47,588 nucleotides of DNA from a virus: positions 1 through 47,588 of the IMG/VR virus record IMGVR_UViG_3300042695_000769; one strand, written 5' to 3'. The first letter of the stretch is position 1; each line of letters opens with the position of its first letter. The position numbers and the translations under genes are program-made. This document shows positions 18,201 to 27,200 of this stretch, piece by piece. Under the pieces are notes generated by a model. That model saw nothing but the letters and a program-made list of their open reading frames with translations, had not been told where the DNA came from and did not search any database.

Positions 18201-19077
18201 GGATAACTATTTACAAAGCAATCAAACAACTGCTGGATTATATGGTTCTTCTGCTCAATCAGCTGGAAAAGGAAACATTAATGTAACTGGTACTAATTAT
18301 GGTCAGCAATGGAATCCACAAAGAATGGGTCAATGGAGTTATTCAGGAATGTATAATGGTCCACAATATAAAGCTATGGCTGAAGATGGTTTAGAAATGA
18401 AAGGTGTTGATGCACCTATTTTAGGAAGACCAGGAATGGATGTACCATTAGGAGAATCAGCTTTAGCATTTTCTTCTTTTGCTGAACCAGTGAATATGAC
18501 ACCTAATTTTACTAAACAACAATATAAACAGGCATTAGTTAATTCTTATAATCCTGTTACATATAATCCTTCAGGAAGTGGTGATATTGCTACAAAATTA
18601 AACAATCCTACAAATATGATTTATCATCCTTGGATGTCTAAGTTAGGAGCACAGCCTTCAACTATAAAACAACAAGATGGTAATGGTGTTTTTGCTCGTT
18701 TTCCTGATGTTGATACAGCTCTTAAAGCTTATGAAACTCAATTATTTGGAGAAGTTGATGGAGTATTTGATAGTAGATATTACAAACCAAATACCACTGT
18801 TGATAAAGCATTAAGAACATGGAGTGGTAACGGGTATGGTGGAAATATATATCCTGAAATTGCAAACAAAACACTTGCTCAAGTTACACCTGCTGAAAGA
18901 AGAGAATTAGCAAAAAGACAAATTAAAAGTGAGTCTAATGCTATGTACTCAAAATTAAAAAGAAAAGGGTATTTTGAAATGGGTGGTAGCTACCAAGATG
19001 GCGGTGTAGTGGAAATGACTGATACAGAAATAAAACAATTCCTTGAAAAAGGTGGACAATTAGAATTTTTAGATTAA
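15271..19077 (+). CDS. Modular GG-motif virion protein with C-terminal lysozyme-like domain
   Basis: This 1268-residue protein has a helical N-terminus (about 1-110) and a P/Q-rich linker (about 130-280). A chain of short domains follows, separated by GG motifs at about 291, 339, 567, 573, 645, 677, 756, 770, 826, 862, 1238 and 1261. One basic module (about 690-753, with KKYFGDSNLGQHPKD and FYARHKENL) resembles DUF5754-type domains. Another (about 772-823, HLDPAKKGTFKAQATRMDMS) resembles a small basic module common in Bacteroidota phages. Near residues 1110-1220, NNPTN, FPDVDTALKAY and ALRTWSGNGYG resemble phage muralytic domains of the NNPGNI type. It may be a packaged protein that opens the cell wall. 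Functions are inferred. Confidence 0.55.
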   Translation: MNKQQILNITGLTEKEFYSRYPDQESFCNDYPEACAQLGQAAEGIEVTGSLTSPEEIQKLGKAYGFRTDSNKNFQQDMYNYVAKNKPELFKESISKFGPANAGLTNYGSVQGYRPDAYIGPRVADMMGRLGTPQAPRQPQAPKYVEYSKANVRQQYDFNRGMQQKYVGSNVAPTPIPSQPAMPATFPGQQPVSYTQRTAQQPSQQSPAQPFTQNPSGGWNIGPAQAPSQPAMPARQQAPAQGGQPQMSHMGPWHTNAQGEYTRYYTNQQGDMNPGISASAPAASPTVQAYGGEMIKRADGSYSKRGLWDNIRANKGSGKKPTKEMLEQERKIKNEYAYGGYYVKGGGVKKSAVPMVNPYTEVDSESADMFRKLMPFPSNVSQMLAKVALKDARMSNSSLSDDQKLILWNTIQNAMKRSGVNNGGGTEYQDYGNQGYGTPDDYNNWFNRGQIGFFGGALKSVANPGFNLASTVGRGRYWQDSKNPDDIYYTDVYDWNPTESNFKGTNTYQALRNNLRAGEDTQLNKQKNDNYRMNFKLSKSEIDQIRKKKEMEEKRTLGLGVKEFDNGGEMALGGEPNGSMALGQMAAVVDKMSKLRKFVSPDQNLDPWIASKLAVMDHSADAISDYMMYNPEAQGEDVEDMMAYGGMMAAGGEPQNAGFQALPDYVQEKIMSNMAEGGELDMYGSGGYVVKRSSARKGKTHVVIGPDGTKKYFGDSNLGQHPKDPERKKAFYARHKENLANNPYFRAYARATWEEGGEIEDQGGGMFAYGGIHLDPAKKGTFKAQATRMDMSVQEAASHILANKEDYSPAMVKKANFAKNFAKEEGGQIDQYKNGGYIGMDGKFHMAKGSGTFSGNAYYVNGGEEDPNLTAPYDGSNPNAPLPPFDPSAYQAMQLPTGYVGYSKKDPATGQFVPIDNVRKDDLWKHLSGSQKWNTGQTATQKVGRAIGDAGTYLNNAASVAGVISNYKQMNERNQEMDNYLQSNQTTAGLYGSSAQSAGKGNINVTGTNYGQQWNPQRMGQWSYSGMYNGPQYKAMAEDGLEMKGVDAPILGRPGMDVPLGESALAFSSFAEPVNMTPNFTKQQYKQALVNSYNPVTYNPSGSGDIATKLNNPTNMIYHPWMSKLGAQPSTIKQQDGNGVFARFPDVDTALKAYETQLFGEVDGVFDSRYYKPNTTVDKALRTWSGNGYGGNIYPEIANKTLAQVTPAERRELAKRQIKSESNAMYSKLKRKGYFEMGGSYQDGGVVEMTDTEIKQFLEKGGQLEFLD

Positions 19078-19093
19078 CTTTGAATCTTCATAT

Positions 19094-21109
19094 ATGAACA
19101 AGTATAGAGTAAGAATATTAAAAGCTCCTCAAGAGGACATGGAGCAAATGAAATACGGTGGTCAACAAGGCTTTGGTCTTGATATTGGATCCCGTAGAAT
19201 CTACACAGATTACACTCCTGACCAATATGCGTCAGCAGGTAATACGTTAGGTCCAGTTCCAAGAGATGAGGCTAATATAGAAGCTGAAAAAGGTGAAACT
19301 GTATTTGGTGATATAGATCAAGATGGTGAATTAGAACAATTTAACATTGCTGGTCAAAAGCATGTTAATGGAGGTACACCATTAAATGTTCCTAAAGGTT
19401 CATTTATATTTTCTGATACAAAGAAAATGAAGATCAAAGATCCTGAGCTTCTTAAAAGCTTTGGTATAAATAAATTTGCAAAAGGTGGTATAACACCGGC
19501 ACAGATTGCTAAAAGATATGATTTAAATACCTATAAAACAATTGCTAATGATCCTAAGTCTGATGAGCTAAGAAAGAATACAGCTAGAATGATGATGGAA
19601 AAGAATGCAGATAAGTTAGGTAAACTTGCTTTTTATCAAGAAGCTATGAAAGGTTTTCCTCAAGGTATTCCTGCCGTGGCTGCTAACTATGCAGCAAGTT
19701 TAGGATACCCAGTACAACCATCTGATGATTATCAAGAACAAGATAATGATATTATGGCTTATGGTGGTATACCAACACACTTTCTTCCTAAGGCACTAGG
19801 TGGTGTAGAAGTTCCAGATTGGTATAAACAAGCAGCATTCACTGCAGCAAAAACACCACAAGGAGCAATAAGCAGAAAAAATAGACTACCTACATTATAT
19901 ACAGGTAGTCAAGATGACCATGCTGATTATGATTATTGGAGAGAAAGACATGGGTCTGATTTTAAGGATATGGCTGATTACCAAAAGTATGTATATGATC
20001 AATATAAATTGCATGATCCTGAAGGATATAACCAACTTATAGGAGAATACGGAGAAGGTAATCAAGGATTGTATGATAGTAAAAGAGGTATACGTACACA
20101 AACTGCAGAACGTTTTAGACCTAAAGAACTAGAACCTCTTAAAAGTAAAAGTGAATTAAAACAATTATCTACAGTTGCTCCAAAAGGTGCTGATCCTGTT
20201 AAATTACCTATTGATAAAAATGCAGGATTGCCTCCAGCAGAAGCTTCTAACTTTACTAATCAAAGTAAAACTCCATTTGGTTATCTTACACCAGATAAAT
20301 GGGCATTTGGAAAAGCTTTATTAGATAAAGCAGGGCAACCTTATGTAACTCCTTATTTATCTCCATTAGAATTACAAACTGCTGATCCTAACTTTTTAGA
20401 TTGGAGAGGTGAAGTGGCTGCTAATCAAGGTGTTCTTAACCAAGCAATGCAAGCTAATTATTTAGCTGGAGATCCTACAAAAGCTAGACTTCTTAATTCT
20501 GAACTATATGGTAAAGCAGCTCCGGTGATGGCACAAATCATTGGTAATACAAATAATGCTAATGCTCAGATAGCTAATGCCTTTGCACAAGCAAATGCTG
20601 AAGTAGCAAATAAAAATAGAATGTATAATGCTCAGAGAATGGATAAACTTAATGAGTTGTTTGGTAACTTGAAACAAAGTAAATGGGAAGAAGATATGGC
20701 TCTTAATAACAATATTCTTAAAGCGGCATCTAAAATGTGGTATGACCGTAGTTATATGAACCAGCAAAATGAAAATAATCCATATTACTATACAGATCCT
20801 AAGACAGGTAAAATCATGTGGAAAGGTCAAGGTAAAGATATTAAACAAGGAGCTTCTACAGCAAACCCTGATTATGCATCTTTAAAAGCTGAATATGAAA
20901 AAATTTACGGACCTATATCTAGTGAAGATGATAAAAAGAATTTTTATGCATATGTAAATAGTAAACTTGGTATTACAAATCAAGGTAGATCAGCATATGG
21001 AACATCAACAAGACAAAGAGGTACAACTAGAGATTTGAATGGAGACGGTGTTCCAGATAATTATGCTGGTTATTTACCTTATATGCTACCTGGAATGACA
21101 GGAAATTAA
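19094..21109 (+). CDS. GG-motif virion/cargo protein
   Basis: This 671-residue protein carries MKYGG at 19-23, FAKGG at 128-132 and MAYGG at about 221-225. The region between the first two (EANIEAEKGETVFGD, then KHVNGGTPLNVPKGSFIFSD) is a compact beta-rich domain of a type I recall from Bacteroidota phage virion proteins. The second half is helical and rich in N, A and Q (for example NANAQIANAFAQANAEVANK), and the C-terminus has an acidic loop (DLNGDGVPDN) like a calcium-binding site. It shares the GG style with the two preceding genes, which suggests the same assembly or processing system. No enzymatic motif is seen. Confidence 0.55.
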   Translation: MNKYRVRILKAPQEDMEQMKYGGQQGFGLDIGSRRIYTDYTPDQYASAGNTLGPVPRDEANIEAEKGETVFGDIDQDGELEQFNIAGQKHVNGGTPLNVPKGSFIFSDTKKMKIKDPELLKSFGINKFAKGGITPAQIAKRYDLNTYKTIANDPKSDELRKNTARMMMEKNADKLGKLAFYQEAMKGFPQGIPAVAANYAASLGYPVQPSDDYQEQDNDIMAYGGIPTHFLPKALGGVEVPDWYKQAAFTAAKTPQGAISRKNRLPTLYTGSQDDHADYDYWRERHGSDFKDMADYQKYVYDQYKLHDPEGYNQLIGEYGEGNQGLYDSKRGIRTQTAERFRPKELEPLKSKSELKQLSTVAPKGADPVKLPIDKNAGLPPAEASNFTNQSKTPFGYLTPDKWAFGKALLDKAGQPYVTPYLSPLELQTADPNFLDWRGEVAANQGVLNQAMQANYLAGDPTKARLLNSELYGKAAPVMAQIIGNTNNANAQIANAFAQANAEVANKNRMYNAQRMDKLNELFGNLKQSKWEEDMALNNNILKAASKMWYDRSYMNQQNENNPYYYTDPKTGKIMWKGQGKDIKQGASTANPDYASLKAEYEKIYGPISSEDDKKNFYAYVNSKLGITNQGRSAYGTSTRQRGTTRDLNGDGVPDNYAGYLPYMLPGMTGN

Positions 21110-21122
21110 TCAATCAAAAAAC

Positions 21123-21150
21123 TAAACTTATAAAGTTTAAGTATAAACTT
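21123..21150 (+). repeat. Alternating inverted repeat TAAACTT/AAGTTTA
   Basis: TAAACTT (21123-21129), AAGTTTA (21133-21139) and TAAACTT (21144-21150) alternate with 3- and 4-base spacers. The central unit can pair with either neighbour, so two mutually exclusive hairpins are possible. It lies just after the stop of the 671-residue gene and before the promoter-like motif. It may be a weak terminator or a binding site. Confidence 0.5.
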
Positions 21151-21156
21151 TAAAGA

Positions 21157-21181
21157 TTTTAGCTTATATTATTAGTGTAAC
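21157..21181 (+). promoter_or_regulatory. Shared intergenic motif (candidate phage promoter)
   Basis: TTTTA at 21157-21161 is followed after 14 AT-rich bases by TGTAAC (21176-21181). TGTA lies only 8 bases before the ATG at 21184, so a transcript from here would be nearly leaderless. The arrangement matches the motifs near 5064 and 15236. Confidence 0.4.
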
Positions 21182-21183
21182 CT

Positions 21184-24100
21184 ATGGCAACTTATACAAG
21201 ACAATCACAAATTCCTGAATTACCTTTAGTGTCACCTGACTTTTCTTTTTGGGATAAGCAGATGCAAAAGAAGGCATATACTTATGACCAAAATTTTGCA
21301 AAGGTGCAGAGTGTATACAATTCTGTATTTAACTCACCAATGTTGCGTGATGGTAACATTCAACAAAGAGATAACTTTTTAAAGAGTATCTCTAATAACT
21401 TACAACAGTTAAGTTCAGCTGACTTGTCTCTTCCTCAAAATTTAACTGAGGCTAATAACTTATTTGAACCTGTTTTACAAAATAAAAATATTGTACATGA
21501 TATAGCTTATACTAAATCATTACAAAATCAAATGCAAACTGCTGATAGTTATGCTAATAGCTTTGATCCTAATATGAAAAAGTTATATTGGCAAGGTGGT
21601 AAAGAGTATTTAAACTATAAAGCTGAAGAATATAAAAAAGCTGATGATGCTACTGCATTAGGTATGTCAGCTCCTAAATATATTCAAAAAGTAGATCCTG
21701 TAGAGATTTCTGAAAAGATGTTTAAAGAAGCCGGTATATCTGTAGAAAAAGATGTTATAGGTAAAGACGGATATAAATATACCATGAAAAATGGTGATTT
21801 AGTTGTACCTATTGCTAAAAACTTTGTAACTCATTTGTTATCAAATGATCCTGGATATATAGAATATTTAAATGCTAAGACTTATGTTCAACGTAAAAAT
21901 TGGATTAAGGATAATTTAGGAGCATTTAATAATGATGAGAATGCTGCATCACAAGCATGGTCAACTAAAATATTACAGGAACAAGCAGCAAATAACCAAC
22001 TTTTGAATGAACAAAGTATAAAGCAGGATGAAGAAAATTTAACTAAATTAAAAGGAACACTTGCTAGTTATGATAATATTATTAAAACAACTGGTATCAT
22101 AGAAGGTTCTGAAGATTATAATAATTATAAAGCATTAAAAACTCAGATTGAAACTTTAGAAAAAGGTATTGAAAGTTCTAAAAAATTAACTTTTGATGGT
22201 TATAAATCTATAAGTGATCCTAAAGATATTAATGCAAAAGCTAATGCTGTCTTTACAAACTACATGTTTGCTCAAAATGTAAAAGATATTTCTTCATATT
22301 TAGCAAATAAAAATGCACAGGTTACTATTAATAAAGATGATTATGCATTTGAGAAGTGGAAGAATGATATGGATATGGAGACATTCAAAGCTAAAGAAGA
22401 TTATAAACAAGTACTTGAATTAGAAAAAGAACAATGGAAATATGAGCATGGTGCTACAGGATATAGTGGTGGAACAAGTGCTGGTGCTAATGTAGATAAT
22501 GCAATACAAAAAGCACTAAGAGGTGAAGCACAAGCTCCATTGGGTTCTGCTAATGCAGTTCTTACACCCGGTTCTACACCATCTACTCCTAGTTCTACAC
22601 CAGCAGCAGGAGCACAAAATGCTTCAACTTATCAACAATATCTTTCTGCAGGAAAATTTGTAGGCGGTACAGGTATTAAATCAACTGCTAGTGAAAGTAA
22701 TGTTAATGTTCCAGGAAACACAATAAAAGAGGAACAAGCTATATTATATAACAGAAATGTAAAATATAAAAAAGAAAAAATTATAGGAGATTACGGTGCA
22801 GCAAATGTTGATTTTGTTCAAACTGCATTTAGAATTGCTAATAAAATGCCTCAAGATGTAGCAGGTAAAAATATTACATTTGCTAATTTACCTACTGCAA
22901 TGGCTGATCCTAAGGTTAATGCTAAATTAAATGCTGAAGCTCAACAAATACTTAAGCAACCTCAATTCAAAAACAATTTAGAGTTGGTAAGATCTGCTAG
23001 AAATAATGATAGAACATTAGCTGTGTGGGCTGCTTCAGATAAAATGATGAATGCTGATATGTTAACAGCAGCTAATGCTTTAAATATTAGTAAAAAGAAG
23101 GATGACAAAAATGACTACACATCAATACTTAATAAAAATGGTGGTATGATAAGTGAAGCTGAATATATTAAAAAACATGAAAATGTTCAAGGTTCACTTG
23201 CAACAGATATTAGTGGAAAAATATTTTATACTGAAAAACCTGCATCAGGTAATTATGCTTATAATTCTCCTTCAAATATTAAAAAATACAAAGAAGAATA
23301 TTATAAAGATGAATATAATAAGTTAAAACAAATTGTTATTGATAAATATAATAGTCAACCTGGAACAAGAGATTTAAGTTCTGTTATTGTTGGTTCTGCT
23401 AAAGCAATGGGAACTAAAGGTGGTGGTATTCAAGCTCCTGTAATACAGTTTAACTTTGATACCCAAAAGCCAACAGATGACTTAATAACTCTTGCCACTG
23501 TATTAGGTACTGCAAAAAAATCTAGTAAAGCAATTGTAAGAGTTGGTATTCCTGGAGATAGTATTCCAGAACAATCAGATGATAAAGCTAAACTATTACT
23601 TGAAGAAATAACTTCTAATATGACAACAGCATATGGTAAAAATGATGCTGATAGACCTGTAGGAACCGTAACATTTAGTTCTATAGTTGGTGGCACTGAT
23701 AAGTATCACTATTATAATATTAAACTTGATTCTCAATACCTTAAAAAATTAGTAGGTACAAAAGATAGTCCTGGTATTTTATACGGTAAAGATGAGCAAG
23801 TTAGCACATTAAAAACTAAAGGATTAGCTTTATATATTCCTGCTGATGAGGATGTTTCACTTATTGGTAAAACATCTATGAAACCTATATCAGATTATGA
23901 ATCTATTATGAATCTGTCTCCTGATGGAAAATATATGTACAAAAGCCCAGATGGTAGTTATTTTGAAATATATAAAACAGCAAATGGTGGTTTTATTATA
24001 ACTGGTAGTTATAAAGGATATGATCAAAATACAGGAAAAATAGTAAGTATTCCTTATAATCCTAATAGAGAAATTGCCAGTCTTGGAAATGTATCATTAG

Positions 24101-24222
24101 ATGACTATGTAAATAGTACAGTATTTCCTAAATTTGATAACTTATTGGAATACAATAATAATGCTGTTCAGAATCCATCTAGCACTACAAAATTAATTAA
24201 AGATCCAAGTCAGATAAAATAA
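21184..24222 (+). CDS. Large helical virion/cargo protein
   Basis: This 1012-residue protein starts MATYTRQSQIPELPLVSPDF. The first 450 residues are rich in K, N, Q and E and strongly helical (for example FKAKEDYKQVLELEKEQWKYE). A low-complexity P/S/T/A linker lies at about 455-480 (TPGSTPSTPSSTPAAG). The second half mixes helical and beta segments and ends in a short asparagine-rich tail. No catalytic or metal motif is visible. Position between GG-motif proteins and the giant RNA polymerase suggests a cargo protein carried in the capsid or tail, as described for large helical proteins in crassviruses. That assignment is by context. Confidence 0.5.
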   Translation: MATYTRQSQIPELPLVSPDFSFWDKQMQKKAYTYDQNFAKVQSVYNSVFNSPMLRDGNIQQRDNFLKSISNNLQQLSSADLSLPQNLTEANNLFEPVLQNKNIVHDIAYTKSLQNQMQTADSYANSFDPNMKKLYWQGGKEYLNYKAEEYKKADDATALGMSAPKYIQKVDPVEISEKMFKEAGISVEKDVIGKDGYKYTMKNGDLVVPIAKNFVTHLLSNDPGYIEYLNAKTYVQRKNWIKDNLGAFNNDENAASQAWSTKILQEQAANNQLLNEQSIKQDEENLTKLKGTLASYDNIIKTTGIIEGSEDYNNYKALKTQIETLEKGIESSKKLTFDGYKSISDPKDINAKANAVFTNYMFAQNVKDISSYLANKNAQVTINKDDYAFEKWKNDMDMETFKAKEDYKQVLELEKEQWKYEHGATGYSGGTSAGANVDNAIQKALRGEAQAPLGSANAVLTPGSTPSTPSSTPAAGAQNASTYQQYLSAGKFVGGTGIKSTASESNVNVPGNTIKEEQAILYNRNVKYKKEKIIGDYGAANVDFVQTAFRIANKMPQDVAGKNITFANLPTAMADPKVNAKLNAEAQQILKQPQFKNNLELVRSARNNDRTLAVWAASDKMMNADMLTAANALNISKKKDDKNDYTSILNKNGGMISEAEYIKKHENVQGSLATDISGKIFYTEKPASGNYAYNSPSNIKKYKEEYYKDEYNKLKQIVIDKYNSQPGTRDLSSVIVGSAKAMGTKGGGIQAPVIQFNFDTQKPTDDLITLATVLGTAKKSSKAIVRVGIPGDSIPEQSDDKAKLLLEEITSNMTTAYGKNDADRPVGTVTFSSIVGGTDKYHYYNIKLDSQYLKKLVGTKDSPGILYGKDEQVSTLKTKGLALYIPADEDVSLIGKTSMKPISDYESIMNLSPDGKYMYKSPDGSYFEIYKTANGGFIITGSYKGYDQNTGKIVSIPYNPNREIASLGNVSLDDYVNSTVFPKFDNLLEYNNNAVQNPSSTTKLIKDPSQIK

Positions 24223-24226
24223 TTTT

Positions 24227-27200
24227 ATGGCAGAACAACTACTTGATAATACAGGTGTAAGTAATGCTGCAGATCAAACTGTAGCACCACAAGATTCAGG
24301 TTCAAACATTATGGACCTGAATTCATTATATAGCCCATCACCAAGTATTTCTAATGATATAACTTTAGAAACTCATCCAGCATTATCACAGTTTAATTTA
24401 ACTCCTGATTCAGGATTAGGTAATAATATTAAAGTTACCAATCAATATAATGACACTCCTAAGTTAAGTTATTTAGATCAACTTAAATGGGATGGAGAAC
24501 ATCCTTATGCTGATTTAAATAAATATGTTAATCCATATAAAGCAGCTGCTCCATATAAATTTGATGCTGAGAAAACCAATTTAGATAGATATATGGCTTA
24601 TGGTCAGTCTACCTTTAATAGAATTGGTTTTAACCCCACTGCAAATAATGAAGAAAGATTTAATCAAGAAACTAATATCTTTAATGATTTAGCTAGAGCT
24701 GCTGTTCCATTTACAAATTTAGTTGTATCTGGTGCAATGAACTCTGCTAGAAGTTGGTCAGATGTTATCCATGGTGATATATTTAACACAGATGATAAAT
24801 CAGCATCCGAGTTTAAAAAAGCTATGGATATTGGTATGTCTTCAAGAGGTGGTGTTGGTGGATTTTTAAGTAATCTTGGTCTTAACTTTGCATATACAAT
24901 AGGTACAATAGGTGAAATTTTTGCCGAGGAAGCAGCTATTGCTGCAGGAAGTGTTTTATTATCAGGTGAAACAGCAGGTTTGTCATTACTTGAAGGTGCA
25001 TCTCTTATGGCTAGAAGAGGTATTCAAGGTGCTCAACAGGCAATGAAATTTAAACAGATTGGAGATATGTATAAAGGGGGTAAAAGCTTTTTACAATCTC
25101 TTAGAAATATAAATGAAGCTGAAAAACTTTATAGTGAAGCTAGAGCAGGTGCCGCAGAATTTACAAGAGCAGCTGGTGAATTTATAAATCCTTTTACAAG
25201 AACAACTGAATTTGCAAGTAATCTTAAAAAAGGAGAAGCTGGTTTAACAAACATGGCTAAAATATCAAGTGGATTTGGTAGTTTTTACAGAGACATTAGA
25301 GATATTAACTTCTCACTTGCTGAAGGTAAACTTGAAGGTGGTAGTGCTAAACAAGAAACAATAGATAACTTATCACAAGAATACTTTGAAAAGAATGGTA
25401 GTTACCCAGCTGGAGATGATCTTAAGAAAATATTAGACACTGCAGATAAAGTGGGATATGCCACTACACTTGCTAACTTACCAACTATATACTATTCTAA
25501 TAAAATTACCCTTGATGGGATGTTTAACTTTAAAGGTATAGGTGGTGTAATAGCTGATGCTGAAAATGCAGCATCTGGTATTATTACAAATAGAGCTGCT
25601 GGCTTTACAGAAGATGCTTTTAGTGCAGCTGAAAAAAGTGCAACAAAAAGAATGTTTTCTAATTTAACCAGTCCTAAGTATTATTTAGGAACCGGTTTAG
25701 GATATTTTAAAAGAAACTTTGCAGAAGGTATACAAGAGTCTTTACAAGATGTTATTTCTAATACAGCCAAAGATTACTATACATCTATCTATAATGACAA
25801 ATCAATGGGTGGATTGAACTTAATGATGAGCTCTTTAGGTAATGGTTTCTCTGGTCAGTTCTCTGCACAAGGTGCTGAAACATTTTTATCAGGATTTTTA
25901 ATGGGAGGTTTAATGCATAAGTCTCAAAACTTATTATTTAAAACCCTACCTAACTTATATCAGTCTACATTTAATAAAGAACAATATAAAGAGTATCAGG
26001 AAACTAGAAAACAAAGTATAGAAGATACGGTGACATCATTGAATGCTTTGAGAAAAGCAGCATTGGATCCAACCAATCAAACTATTTTTTCTGACCCGGC
26101 TAAATTCTTTGATCCTAAACTAGAAAGTTTGGTTAATCAGATAAATGCTGGTTCAACAGTTAATGCAGCTATTCAGCAAAATGATGATAACAACTATCAT
26201 AATGCTAAAGACTTCCAGTTATTTGACCATATACATACAGTGTTAAGAACTGGTACTTATGATATGTTTATGGAATCTTTAAATGATTTAAAACAATTAT
26301 CATCTAAGGATCTTGCACAAGCTATGAATGTACAGGATGAAAATAAAGCTGTTGAAAAACTAACTGATGTAATAAACTCAGCAAACAGTATAGAGAAAAA
26401 GTATAATTTAATACAGTCTACTTATGTAAATCCTTTTAAACCTAAGAACTTTAAAAAAGGTACCCCTGATTATAATAAAGAAGCTATTGCATTTAGATCA
26501 TTTGAAAATGCTAAAAGAGACTTGTTATTAGCTACACATTCATTTGACCGTAGTTTAGAAAGAATGGTAGGTATATTAGATGACTTGTCACAAAATAAAC
26601 CATTATCTAAAAGTTCAGCTACAGATATAAGTGTATTATTTGAAACTAGAAAAATAGATGCTGAGATCAGTATGTTAAATAAAGAGATTAAAACTCTTGA
26701 TGATAAAGATCCTGAATCTAAAAAACTGAAAAAGCAGAAAGAAGATAAACTTAACTATCTTAAAAAGTACCAAGAAAAGCTTGAAAGCTACCAAACTGCA
26801 CATGCAAATCATTTGTATGAGATGAGTAAACCTGGTACACAACTAGCTTTATTTGGATCAGATGATAGTAAATTAGTTAAAGCTGCAGAAGAGTTAAAAG
26901 AAACATATAAAGATTATTTAAAACATGTTGCAGAACAATCTGGAGACTTTGTATTTGATAATAAAGTGGATGAGTCTTTTAAGAAAATGCTTGACTATTA
27001 TACATTACATGCTGATTCAAGAAACTTAGCAAACATTGTAAATACATTAATGAATCCTACTAATTTGGTTAGGCATGCTAGAAAAATAAATGATGTATTA
27101 ACTGATATTTACAATAAAAAAGATGAAGTTATAGTAAATAATGTTGATGCTATGATAAGAATGATGGAGCTTAACCAGATAATAAATCAGCTGGCAACTC

